Positions 7,545-15,860 of a DNA stretch of 64,000 nt are shown here, one piece after another. Origin of the DNA: Clostridium sp. DL-VIII (GTDB lineage Bacteria > Bacillota > Clostridia > Clostridiales > Clostridiaceae); assembly GCF_000230835.1 (NCBI RefSeq), contig NZ_CM001240.1, forward strand, positions 2,550,501 through 2,614,500, in the 5' to 3' direction. How positions within the stretch are numbered: position 1 is the stretch's first letter; each line of letters begins with the position of its first letter. The notes below the pieces were generated by a model. It was not told the origin of the DNA. It saw nothing but the letters and a program-made list of their open reading frames with translations, and made no database searches. The position numbers and the translations under genes were made by a program.

Positions 7545-10157
7545 ATGAGTGGGCATTATAAAAAAACTCCAGAAGATATGCTGGAAATGTTAGGTGTTAC
7601 TAGTAATGGCTTAAATGAGGAAGAAATTAAAAGAAGGCGAGAGAAGTATGGTTATAATGAATTGGAAGAGGCAGCAAGGAAAAGTCCATTGAAGGTCTTT
7701 CTTGAGCAGTTTAAAGACTTCTTAGTAATTATATTATTAGGAGCAGCAATTATTTCAATGTTTCTTGGAAAATTCGAAAGTACAATTGTTATAATGGTTG
7801 TAGTTATTATAAATGCAATTCTTGGCACAATACAACATCTTAAAGCAGAACAATCCCTAAAGGGTCTTAAGGCACTGTCATCACCTACAGCAAAGGTTTT
7901 AAGAATAGGTCAAAAGCTTGAGATTCCTTCAAGGGAACTTTTAGTTGGAGACATCTTATATTTAGATGCTGGAGATTATGTTAGTGCAGATGGTAGAATT
8001 CTTGAAAGCTTTACTCTTCAAGTGAATGAGAGTTCTTTAACTGGTGAATCAGAAAGTGTATTAAAGTTTGCGGATGTAATAAATAAAGATGATGTAGCTA
8101 TTGGCGATAGAAAGAACATGGTGTTTTCGGGAAGTTTTGTAACTTACGGAAGAGGTGTTATTTTAGTTACAGATATAGGAATGAATACTGAAATTGGTAA
8201 AATAGCAAATTTATTAGAGAATGCAAAGGAAAAGAAGACTCCACTTCAGGTTGGTTTGGATACCTTTGGGAAAAGGCTTGCTATTATTATTTTAATAATT
8301 TCAGCAATTATTTTTGGCTTAGACATATTAAGAGGACGTAATATTGTAGATTCATTTATGTTTGCAGTTTCATTAGCAGTAGCAGCTATACCAGAAGCAT
8401 TAAGCTCAATAGTAACAATTGTTTTGGCTTTTGGAACTCAAAAGATGGCTAAGGAAAATGCGATTGTAAGAAAGCTTCATGCAGTTGAAAGTCTTGGAAG
8501 CATATCGGTTATATGTTCAGACAAAACAGGAACATTAACACAAAATAAGATGACAGTACAGAAAGTCTTTATTGATGAGAAGATACTTGATCATGATAAC
8601 TTAGATCATAATAAGGCTTTAGAAAAAGATTTGATTTTAATGGCATTATTATGTAATGATGCTGTTACTGTGAAAAACAAGGAAATTGGTGATCCAACTG
8701 AAGTTGCATTAGTTAATTTAGGTGAGATATATGAACTAGATGAACTGATTATAAGAGAACAATATCCAAGACTTGGAGAAGTACCATTTGACTCTGAGAG
8801 AAAGCTGATGAGTACTGTTCACAAGTTTAGAGATAAATATGTAATGATAACTAAAGGGGCACTAGATATACTTTTATCACGAACAAAAAGTTATGAAACA
8901 TCAGAAGGAATAAAAGATTTTACAGGAGAGCATAAAAAGGAAATAGAGAAAATAAATAGAGAATTATCAGTAGAGGGACTTAGAGTTTTATCTTTTGCAT
9001 ATAAGGAAATTGGTGAAGGAAAAAAAGAGATTACTACAGAAGATGAATATGATTTGACATTTGTTGGTCTTATAGCGATGATGGATCCACCAAGGGATGA
9101 ATCTAAATATGCTGTTGAAAATTGCATTAAAGCAGGGATAAAACCAATAATGATAACTGGTGATCATAAAATTACTGCATCGGCTATAGCTAAGCAAATA
9201 GGAATTCTTAAAGATGAATCAGAAGCCATGGAAGGTTTTGAATTAGAGAAAATTAGTGATGAAGAGTTAAAAAATAAAATAGATAAAATATCAGTTTATG
9301 CTAGAGTATCACCAGAGCATAAAATCAGAATAGTAAGAGCCTGGCAGGAAAAAGGAAATATTGTTGCAATGACAGGAGATGGTGTGAATGATGCTCCAGC
9401 TTTAAAACAAGCAGATATAGGAATTGCTATGGGCATAACAGGGACAGAAGTTGCTAAAGATGCTGCTTCAATTGTGCTAGCAGATGATAATTTTTCAACT
9501 ATAGTAAAATCTATTTCAAATGGCAGGAGCATATATGCAAATATTAAAAACTCAATTAAATTCCTTTTATCAGGAAATACAGCAGGAATACTGTCAGTGC
9601 TGTATGCATCAATAGGAGCATTACCGATTCCTTTTGCAGCCGTGCATCTTTTATTTATTAATTTAGTTACAGATAGCTTGCCAGCAATAGCAATTGGACT
9701 TGAACCACACAATGAGAATATAATGAAAGAAAAGCCAAGGAATATAAATGTTCCAATACTTAATAAATCTTTTGCAACAGAAGTTATGATGGAAGGATTT
9801 CTTATTGCAGTAGTTACTATGTCAGCTTTTCATATAGGATTGTATACAGGTGGAACTGAGGTAGCAAGTACAATGGCTTTTGGTACTTTATGCTTATCAA
9901 GATTACTTCATGGATTTAATTGTAGGTCTAAAGAATCGATTTTTAAAATAGGATTATTTACAAATAAAACTATATGGTTTTCAGTAATAATTGGGTGCCT
10001 TTTATTATTAGTAGTACTAAGTTTTAAGCAATTAAGTGATATATTTGAAGTTAGTACATTAAGTTCAGGACAATTTAGTTATATATATGGATTATCAGTT
10101 ATCCCACTTATTGTAGTTCAAGCTTATAAATTGCTATTTGTAAAAACTCATAAATAG
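7545..10157 (+). CDS. Calcium-type P-ATPase (P2A cation pump)
   Basis: 870 aa cation-translocating ATPase of the SERCA/PMCA-like bacterial group, expected in the cytoplasmic membrane exporting Ca2+ (or Mn2+). Features in order: N-terminal cation ATPase domain (LGVTSNGLNEEEIKRR), TGES-type actuator loop (SSLTGESESV), M4 site PEALSSIVTIV, phosphorylation motif CSDKTGTLTQNK, nucleotide region KGALD, hinge TGDGVNDAPALKQADIG, and M6 NLVTDSLPAIAIG with the calcium-ligand asparagine and aspartate. AAGGAGG precedes the ATG. Two short ORFs and then a DUF190 gene lie downstream. Confidence 0.93.
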   Translation: MSGHYKKTPEDMLEMLGVTSNGLNEEEIKRRREKYGYNELEEAARKSPLKVFLEQFKDFLVIILLGAAIISMFLGKFESTIVIMVVVIINAILGTIQHLKAEQSLKGLKALSSPTAKVLRIGQKLEIPSRELLVGDILYLDAGDYVSADGRILESFTLQVNESSLTGESESVLKFADVINKDDVAIGDRKNMVFSGSFVTYGRGVILVTDIGMNTEIGKIANLLENAKEKKTPLQVGLDTFGKRLAIIILIISAIIFGLDILRGRNIVDSFMFAVSLAVAAIPEALSSIVTIVLAFGTQKMAKENAIVRKLHAVESLGSISVICSDKTGTLTQNKMTVQKVFIDEKILDHDNLDHNKALEKDLILMALLCNDAVTVKNKEIGDPTEVALVNLGEIYELDELIIREQYPRLGEVPFDSERKLMSTVHKFRDKYVMITKGALDILLSRTKSYETSEGIKDFTGEHKKEIEKINRELSVEGLRVLSFAYKEIGEGKKEITTEDEYDLTFVGLIAMMDPPRDESKYAVENCIKAGIKPIMITGDHKITASAIAKQIGILKDESEAMEGFELEKISDEELKNKIDKISVYARVSPEHKIRIVRAWQEKGNIVAMTGDGVNDAPALKQADIGIAMGITGTEVAKDAASIVLADDNFSTIVKSISNGRSIYANIKNSIKFLLSGNTAGILSVLYASIGALPIPFAAVHLLFINLVTDSLPAIAIGLEPHNENIMKEKPRNINVPILNKSFATEVMMEGFLIAVVTMSAFHIGLYTGGTEVASTMAFGTLCLSRLLHGFNCRSKESIFKIGLFTNKTIWFSVIIGCLLLLVVLSFKQLSDIFEVSTLSSGQFSYIYGLSVIPLIVVQAYKLLFVKTHK

Positions 10158-10189
10158 AAAGATAATATATAAAATGAGTTTAAAATAAA

Positions 10190-10279
10190 GTGAAACTTAG
10201 CTTAAGAGTTAATGTTTTGTTAACAATTACAGCTATTATTTCACTTATATTAGCTCTAATTTTCAGATTGTCCTGTTAA
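10190..10279 (+). CDS. Possible 29-aa hydrophobic peptide
   Basis: A GTG-started ORF 32 bp after the P-ATPase stop encodes a basic N-terminus followed by one membrane segment (LLTITAIISLILALIF). Its ribosome binding site is weak. It could be a small pump-associated membrane peptide or the tail of a lost gene. Confidence 0.3.
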   Translation: MKLSLRVNVLLTITAIISLILALIFRLSC

Positions 10280-10320
10280 GTATTGTATAAATAAAAAGAT
10301 TCTCAAATTTTAATAAGGAA

Positions 10321-10434
10321 ATGTTAGCTAATAAACCTAAGAAAGTTATACCATTGATGCATGTAACATATGAAGAAAAAATTAAAGTATTTAATAATTG
10401 TATTAAATACTTTAAACATATTTTTAGAGATTAA
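10321..10434 (+). pseudogene. Short ORF or gene remnant, 37 codons
   Basis: It reads as plausible protein (MHVTYEEKIKVFNNCIKYF) and ends 2 bp before a strong terminator, but the ATG is too close to its AAGGAA and no 5' part exists. Probably the 3' remnant of a lost gene; family not recognised. Confidence 0.3.
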
Positions 10435-10436
10435 TG

Positions 10437-10471
10437 ACTTCTACTATACTAAATGTGGTAGAAGTTTTTTT
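10437..10471 (+). terminator. Intrinsic terminator
   Basis: ACTTCTAC and GTAGAAGT (10458-10465) form an 8-bp stem followed by a run of T. It closes the P-ATPase transcription unit. Confidence 0.8.
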
Positions 10472-10631
10472 ATTTATAAGATATTCGGATATATGATTTA
10501 TATAAAGTAATAAATAATTATTTTTATTATTGTTATAGAAAATAGAGTGCTTAAAACATAGCTTAGTATTGTGAAAAGAAGTAATTGATTTTATAAATTG
10601 CTAAAATCGCTAGAGAGGAGTGATTAATAAA

Positions 10632-11267
10632 ATGAACAGTTTGATGAGAATTGTAGCTGGAGAACATGAGTTCAATTCAAATTTAAGTAAAACTTATAAA
10701 TGGATAGAAGATTTTCTATGGAAAGAAGGTTTTCCAGGGCTCACTATTAGGAGGGGAGAATTAAGTCTTGATTACAAAAGCATAATGCATTCAATTGCAC
10801 TTGAAGACATAGAATTTAACGATTTAGCAATTATAATAGAGACAGTTGCTGATAATAAAAAAATAGAAAAAGCTAGACAAGACCTCATAAAATATATACC
10901 ACATGGACAAGTAACCATTATTAGAGGTATGGAGGAGAAATGTATGAATAGCAATAAGTATTGTGTAGTTAAAATTTACACAAAAGAAGATAATGCGTGG
11001 TTTAAAAAGGAAGAGTATGAAAAGGTTTTAAAATTTCTTCAGAAAAAGAAAGTTATCTGGGCTACCGTAACTAAAGGACTTGTTGGATACGGTAAAGATA
11101 GAGTTATTCACAAACAAAAATTATTTTCTTTTAGTGAAAAGATGCCTGTTGTAATAGAATGCGTTGTACCATGTGAGCATTTAAATGATTTGCTTAGTGA
11201 ACTTAAGAATATGGTTGAAGAGGGAGCTGTATTTGCTACGCCAATAGATTTAATAATGAATAGATAG
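10632..11267 (+). CDS. Tandem DUF190 (PII-like) protein
   Basis: 211 aa consisting of two DUF190-type units. The second (from about residue 105, VVKIYTKEDNAWFKKEEYE, then GYGKDRVIHKQKLFSFSEK and PVVIECV) is canonical. The first (residues 1-95, RIVAGEHEFNSNL, LTIRRGELSLDYKSI, DLAIIIETVAD) is a degenerate copy of the same fold. DUF190 proteins resemble PII signalling proteins and often sit beside ion channels such as CrcB; here the neighbour is a cation ATPase behind a terminator. The ATG at 10632 follows GAGAGGAG at 11 nt. The effector is unknown. Confidence 0.75.
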   Translation: MNSLMRIVAGEHEFNSNLSKTYKWIEDFLWKEGFPGLTIRRGELSLDYKSIMHSIALEDIEFNDLAIIIETVADNKKIEKARQDLIKYIPHGQVTIIRGMEEKCMNSNKYCVVKIYTKEDNAWFKKEEYEKVLKFLQKKKVIWATVTKGLVGYGKDRVIHKQKLFSFSEKMPVVIECVVPCEHLNDLLSELKNMVEEGAVFATPIDLIMNR

Positions 11268-11294
11268 GAAGAATGATCTATTAATAAGAAATAA

Positions 11295-11344
11295 AAAATC
11301 TTAATTTTTAATAAGTTTAAGCATTTATTAAAAACTAAGATTTT
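11295..11344. terminator. Long bidirectional terminator hairpin
   Basis: Two 20-nt arms (11295-11314 and 11325-11344) match at 19 positions; the odd pair is A-C in plus RNA and G-U in minus RNA. It lies between convergent genes and has A and T runs on both sides. Confidence 0.75.
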
Positions 11345-11448
11345 ATAATTATATAAATATTAATATAATATCGCTATTTAGATTATAAGTCCTTAATTAA
11401 TTATTTAAATTTAATAGCAATCTATCATTGAAATTCATATAAAATGAA

Positions 11449-12690
11449 TTATGAAAATAATGGTGATACAAATAAAATTATTGATAGGATAATTATAAAT
11501 ACAACAGTAAACCAAGATATAATATTTTGAGTTTTGTTATTAATATATTTACCCATTATGCGTTTATCATTAATCAAAATTATCATAAAGGTTAATATTA
11601 TTGGAGATAATAATCCTGCAATCTGTTGACTTATAAGTATAATTTGAATAAGTGATATTCCAGGAATTAATATAAATAATGCTCCAAGAAGAATTATACC
11701 AGTATATATCCCAAAGAAAGCAGGTGCTTCTTTATAGTCATTATCAACGCCGCTTTCCCAGCCAAAGGCTTCACATATTGCATAAGATGTAGAAAGTGGG
11801 ATAACTGCTGTAGCAAGTACTGAAGCACCAAAAAGTCCGGCACCAAAAAGTATAAACGCAGCTTTCCCAGCTAATGGTTGTAAAGCAATAGCTGCTTCTT
11901 CAGCACTAGTTATTGTTATACCAGCTTTATAAAGAGTTACAGCAGTGCAGATAATTATAAAAAACGCTACTGCATTCCCCCAAAATGCACCTAAGTAGAC
12001 ATCAAGTTTTTCGTATTTATAATCAGATAAGCTTATTTTTTTATCTACTATCGATGATTGTAAATAAAACTGCATATAAGGAGTAATTGTAGTACCAATC
12101 ATTCCTATAAACGTAAGAAGAAAACCTGAGTTTAATTCAAGGGTAGGAGTAGCCATTGATTTAAATACATTACCCCAATCTGGTCCAGTTAAAAATGCTG
12201 ATATGATGTAGGTAAAAAATATAAAAGTAAAAAGTAAAAAAATGTTCTCTACTCTTTTATAAGAGCCTTTAGTAACAAGAAACCAAATCAGTATAGAAAC
12301 TATAGGAATTGATAGATATTTACTTATGCCGAATAATTCTAAACTTGCTGCTATTCCGGCGAAATCTCCAAATACAACTCCCATATTTGCAATTAATAAA
12401 ATAGCCATTGCAAAGAAAGTAAGTTTAACTCCAAACTTCTCTCTAATTAAATCTGATAGGCCTTTGCCAGTTACTACCGCCATTCTTGCATTCATTTCTT
12501 GAATTACTGCAAGACTAAAGGTAATTAAAAGTAATCCCCATAACATTTTATATCCATAGGATGCACCAACTGAAGCGTATGTTGTAATACCACCAGCATC
12601 ATTACCAGCATTTACAGTAATTAGTCCTGGGCCAATAATAGTCATAATAAAAAGTATTTTTTTAAATCTATTAGATAATGATTTTTTCAT
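11449..12690 (-). CDS. NRAMP-related transporter, probably magnesium (NRMT type)
   Basis: 413 aa, about 11 membrane helices, NRAMP superfamily. In canonical Mn/Fe transporters helix 1 carries DPGN and helix 6 carries a Met in a VMPHN motif. Here helix 1 reads VNAGNDAGGI and helix 6 reads GTTITPYMQFYLQS, so the Asp-Pro-Gly-Asn is replaced and the metal-selecting Met-Pro-His is Thr-Pro-Tyr. Loss of that Met is the hallmark of NRAMP-related magnesium transporters described in clostridia. The ATG overlaps the stop of the upstream CBS gene by 4 bp, and the operon is preceded by an M-box magnesium riboswitch, which supports Mg2+ as substrate. Naming it mntH would be misleading. Confidence 0.85.
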   Translation of the reverse strand: MKKSLSNRFKKILFIMTIIGPGLITVNAGNDAGGITTYASVGASYGYKMLWGLLLITFSLAVIQEMNARMAVVTGKGLSDLIREKFGVKLTFFAMAILLIANMGVVFGDFAGIAASLELFGISKYLSIPIVSILIWFLVTKGSYKRVENIFLLFTFIFFTYIISAFLTGPDWGNVFKSMATPTLELNSGFLLTFIGMIGTTITPYMQFYLQSSIVDKKISLSDYKYEKLDVYLGAFWGNAVAFFIIICTAVTLYKAGITITSAEEAAIALQPLAGKAAFILFGAGLFGASVLATAVIPLSTSYAICEAFGWESGVDNDYKEAPAFFGIYTGIILLGALFILIPGISLIQIILISQQIAGLLSPIILTFMIILINDKRIMGKYINNKTQNIISWFTVVFIIILSIILFVSPLFS

Positions 12691-13943
12691 AGTGCAACCC
12701 TCCTTAAGTGTGAATGTTCATGAATACTATCATTTAGTGATACTATACCGACCAAATTATTATCTTCGTCTATAACAGGAATGCATACAAGATTATATTT
12801 ATGCATTATGCTGATTGCATCATCTATTTCATCTGTATCTTTTAAACTTTCAGGTCTAGTAGTCATAATATTATAAAGTTTAGTATTTCTATCTGCGGTA
12901 ATAAGTGAAAAAAGAGAAATAACTCCAATAAGATTATCTTTATCATTTGTAATATATATATAATAACTTTCATCTTCGCTAGGAGAATTAATTTGAATCC
13001 ATTCAAAAACTTCATTTACAGTTATATCAGGCAAGAAAGTTAGGAAATCCTTTGACATAATGCTTCCAACTGTTTCTTTTTCGTATTCCATGAGCTCTCT
13101 AATTTCGCCTTGGCTTTCTTCATCCATGTTAGTTAATAGTTTTTCAACTCTATCTTCATCCATTTCTTCCAAAATATCTGCGATCTCATCCGATGGCATA
13201 CTTTCAAATATATCAGAAGCTTTTTCGTCAGACACAGATTTTAACAAATTTAATTGAACATCAGTGTCAATTTCTTCTAGAACCTCAGCAGCCTTTTGAT
13301 TGTTTAAACTTTGAAATAATATATCTCTACTTTTATTATCAAGATCTTCAATTATATCAGCTATATCTGCAGCGTGTAAGGTTTCGATTCTATTTGCAGG
13401 CATTTGAAGCTGTAAATTACTAACACCAGTAGATAATGTCTGAACATCATCCCAAATTATTAGCTTATTTCTTAACCTGTATTTAAAGGTTTCTGTCAAT
13501 ATAATGAATGGATACTCGACTCCGAGTCTTCTAAGTAACCCTCTAGTTCCTATGTCAACAGCTACAAGATTCCACTTAGAATTTATTTTTCCAAGTCTTA
13601 CATCGTTAACTCTTTCTACTTTCCTTCCGTTTATATCAACTATCTGTTTATCTAAAAAATCTCTAACTAAAAAAATATCTTCCTCATTAGGAAACTTTGT
13701 TATAAGATTATTGCTATTAATTTTAATATAATATTTTTCTTTTTTATCTTTGTATATTTCCAATGCTTCAGCAGACAAATAAAAAGATTTTTTCCAATTT
13801 GTGATCTGTATATATAATGCAGTAGGTTTTTCTTGACTGAAATCAAAAATAAGATCATTTAATTTACCAATTATTTGTCCTGAAATATTATGAATATCTT
13901 TATGCATAATTTTACTTAAAAATAAATTTGTTACCTTTTCCAT
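12687..13943 (-). CDS. PRC-barrel / MgtE N-domain / twin CBS protein without a channel
   Basis: 418 aa, no membrane helices. Residues 1-170 look like two PRC-barrel-like modules (GQIIGKLNDLIFDF and GRKVERVNDVRLGKINSKW). Residues 185-285 are MgtE N-domain repeats (AADIADIIEDLDNK, AAEVLEEIDTDVQ, ASDIFESMPSDEIADILEEM), and residues 290-415 are two CBS domains (VGSIMSKDFLTFLPDIT, LYNIMTTRPESL). In MgtE these cytosolic domains sense Mg2+ and gate the pore. Here the pore is absent and the downstream gene, overlapping by 4 bp, is an NRAMP-type transporter, so the protein is a likely regulatory partner. The start at 13943 is chosen over GTG 13952 because AAAGGG has proper spacing to it. Confidence 0.85.
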   Translation of the reverse strand: MEKVTNLFLSKIMHKDIHNISGQIIGKLNDLIFDFSQEKPTALYIQITNWKKSFYLSAEALEIYKDKKEKYYIKINSNNLITKFPNEEDIFLVRDFLDKQIVDINGRKVERVNDVRLGKINSKWNLVAVDIGTRGLLRRLGVEYPFIILTETFKYRLRNKLIIWDDVQTLSTGVSNLQLQMPANRIETLHAADIADIIEDLDNKSRDILFQSLNNQKAAEVLEEIDTDVQLNLLKSVSDEKASDIFESMPSDEIADILEEMDEDRVEKLLTNMDEESQGEIRELMEYEKETVGSIMSKDFLTFLPDITVNEVFEWIQINSPSEDESYYIYITNDKDNLIGVISLFSLITADRNTKLYNIMTTRPESLKDTDEIDDAISIMHKYNLVCIPVIDEDNNLVGIVSLNDSIHEHSHLRRVAL

Positions 13944-13961
13944 ATGGTACACCCTTTCAAA

Positions 13962-14063
13962 TTAGGGCATAAAAAGTGTGTATCCAATTAATGCCCTGAA
14001 ATTAGTATTACTTGAACTTAAATAAAAATGTATAATATAATGATCCGTTTCACAGTCATCCAT
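13962..14063 (-). CDS. 33-codon upstream ORF between M-box terminator and the Mg operon
   Basis: A complete ORF with a strong AGGAGG 9 nt before its ATG. It lies just after the riboswitch terminator and ends 18 nt upstream of the next gene's start, close to that gene's AAAGGG. The peptide begins with acidic residues (MDDCETDHYIIHFYL), then is mixed and ends LIGYTLFMP. Its position suggests a leader peptide or translational coupling rather than an enzyme. I know of no named family. The acid-rich start recalls the Mg2+-responsive MgtL leader idea, but that is inference. Confidence 0.55.
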   Translation of the reverse strand: MDDCETDHYIIHFYLSSSNTNFRALIGYTLFMP

Positions 14064-14082
14064 TGGATAACACCTCCTTTAA

Positions 14083-14347
14083 ATAATAAAATAAGCCCCA
14101 TCACTCAAAGTGAAGGGGCTAAAATTGCACCACGATATAAATATACAAGGTATTTGACCCAAGTATATTTGCTAATATCCATCTCCACTCGTTGAGTTTT
14201 AGCACTATATAGCATAGAAAACCATATGGTTTTCGGCTACATTAAGTAGAACCTTAATCCGGTAATACCTGTTGACCCATTGGCGTCTCTCGACGTTTCG
14301 GGGCAGCAGCGTGTATCTATATAGGAGCCTCACCTAACAAAGTTATT
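14083..14347 (-). promoter_or_regulatory. M-box (ykoK) magnesium riboswitch with terminator
   Basis: Reading the minus strand from about 14345, the conserved M-box blocks appear in order: TTAGGTGAGGCTCCTATAT, GCTGCTGCCC, CGTCGAGAGACGCC, AATGGGTCAACAGG and later GTGCTAAAACTC. The expression platform is an intrinsic terminator at 14094-14120 (AGCCCC stem) followed on the minus strand by TTATTTTATT. By family, Mg2+ binding favours termination, so the CBS and NRAMP-related genes are expressed in low magnesium. Confidence 0.93.
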
Positions 14348-14359
14348 ATTTTCGTACTT

Positions 14360-14389
14360 ATTTTACTACCTTGGATAACAGTACGTCAA
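14360..14389 (-). promoter_or_regulatory. Promoter of the M-box operon
   Basis: On the minus strand TTGACG (14389-14384) and TAAAAT (14365-14360) are 18 bp apart and lie just upstream of the aptamer. Confidence 0.6.
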
Positions 14390-14661
14390 TAGCAAATATG
14401 ATAAATATTAATTAAATCACTTATATTTATTCTCTAAAGGGAATGATTTACTACACTGTTTGATATATTATAAAATCATGATTCATGGATTAGATTTATA
14501 TTCTCTTAATGCATACTTTTATAATTAACTCAATTAAATTAATATTTAAAAACTGAATAATATAAAAATTTGGATAATGCAAATTATCAATAACTAACAC
14601 AGCACATTTACAAAAACAAAAACATATTATAATTCTGAATTAATATAAAGGATTAAATAAT

Positions 14662-15186
14662 ATGGAGAATAATGATAATTGGAGATATCAAAATTCTTAT
14701 TTTAGATATGTTCCATATAGTACACTCTTTGATGAAAATGAGTGTGATTTAAGAGCTGATTATTCACAAACAGGTACAGGGAGTAATCAAAATACATTGG
14801 AGGATCATGGTCCTGAGCCTTATGTAGTTAATATTGATGAAGCAACTAAGCAGAACAATAATTTTCGTACTGCATTATGGACAGGAAGTCATCTTCAAGT
14901 TACTTTGATGAGTATTAAGGTTGGTGATGATATAGGTTTAGAAATTCATCCAAATATTGATCAATTCATTCGTATTGAAGATGGACAAGGAAGGGTTAGA
15001 ATGGGGAAAAGTAAAGATAATCTAGATTTTCAAGCAAACGCCAGTGATGATTTTGCAATAATGATACCTGCTGGTACTTGGCACAATATTATAAATATAG
15101 GTAATAAGCCACTTAAAGTATATTCTATTTATGCACCACCTCAGCACCCACATGGTGTAGTTCAGGCGACTAAGCCTGCTGAGTAA
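14662..15186 (+). CDS. Cupin-domain protein
   Basis: 174 aa. A single cupin barrel is visible: motif 1 GDDIGLEIHPNIDQFIRIEDG and motif 2 FAIMIPAGTWHNIINIG, providing the usual His/Glu metal ligands, and a C-terminal APPQHPHG segment. The N-terminal 60 residues are polar with SYFRYVPYSTLFDENE. Similar clostridial cupins are of unknown role and sometimes annotated as sugar isomerase-like. AAAGGA lies 9 nt before the ATG. It is a single-gene unit closed by its own terminator. Confidence 0.75.
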   Translation: MENNDNWRYQNSYFRYVPYSTLFDENECDLRADYSQTGTGSNQNTLEDHGPEPYVVNIDEATKQNNNFRTALWTGSHLQVTLMSIKVGDDIGLEIHPNIDQFIRIEDGQGRVRMGKSKDNLDFQANASDDFAIMIPAGTWHNIINIGNKPLKVYSIYAPPQHPHGVVQATKPAE

Positions 15187-15205
15187 GAGAAATAAATCAA
15201 TCAAT

Positions 15206-15252
15206 AGTGTCTAACCTGGTGTGAATTTATATCAAATGGTTAGACACTTATT
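15206..15252 (+). terminator. Terminator after the cupin gene
   Basis: Perfect 11-bp stem AGTGTCTAACC / GGTTAGACACT with a 21-base loop, followed by TATTTAGT; the T-run is weak. Confidence 0.6.
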
Positions 15253-15288
15253 TAGTAGTAAGTTGTTGTAAGTATCATATTTAATTTA

Positions 15289-15537
15289 TCAACCAATGAT
15301 AGTATCATCCTCAGGTGTAGTTTTATTATTAGCATTGTTTTTTTGCTTATACTGCTCTTGTAATATAGTTAGATATTGCTCCTGAGAAGCAATTGTTAAC
15401 ATTAAACATCCTATACCTACGATAAAGTTTCCAATCACATTAATTTCATCAGCAGTTTTGTTTTTTGAAAGTGAAACAGCAATCGCGTTAGTTAAAACTA
15501 GTAAGTCTTCAGGGCTTAGGTTATCTAAAAATGTCAT
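15289..15537 (-). CDS. Small conserved hypothetical protein
   Basis: 82 aa. Helical core LTNAIAVSLSKNKTADEIN and GNFIVGIGCLMLTIASQEQY, then a glutamine- and asparagine-rich polar tail ending EDDTIIG. The pattern resembles small Firmicutes proteins that combine a short amphipathic helix with a GNFI..G..L.TIA segment; function unknown. AGGTAGG 8 nt before the ATG supports translation. It stands alone. Confidence 0.65.
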   Translation of the reverse strand: MTFLDNLSPEDLLVLTNAIAVSLSKNKTADEINVIGNFIVGIGCLMLTIASQEQYLTILQEQYKQKNNANNKTTPEDDTIIG

Positions 15538-15860
15538 AGTTGTACCTACCTAATAAGAATTTTGCATATTAGATATTATGACTATTAAATTAATAATATG
15601 AGAACAAATTTATAGGATAATTTGAGATATTAAAAATGGCCCCTGTTAAGAGGAGCCTAAAACAAGGAGAATTAATAAAAGTCCATAATATATTACTTAT
15701 CTTTTATTATATGAAATTAATAGGCTAATGTGATAAGAAAGTATAAAAAGCAATACTCAATGCCAGTACGGAGTGAGATATAAAGAAAACCGTACATTGT
15801 CATATTATTTATAGTGCATTAGAAAAGGCTGATATTGACTGAAAAGTTAGAGCATTATAC
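15538..15860. other. Intergenic stretch, nothing recognised
   Basis: AT-rich with a short inverted pair GTACGG/CCGTAC around 15766-15815. No ORF with a ribosome binding site and no promoter I would defend. Confidence 0.4.

Noticed and set aside
11449..12690. mntH, manganese NRAMP
   Set aside because: Helix 1 and helix 6 metal-site residues are changed and the operon is under an M-box; Mg2+ is more likely.
12687..14120. Open frames on the plus strand within 13060-13731
   Set aside because: They are antisense shadows of the CBS protein, without ribosome binding sites, and serine/leucine-rich as antisense readings often are.
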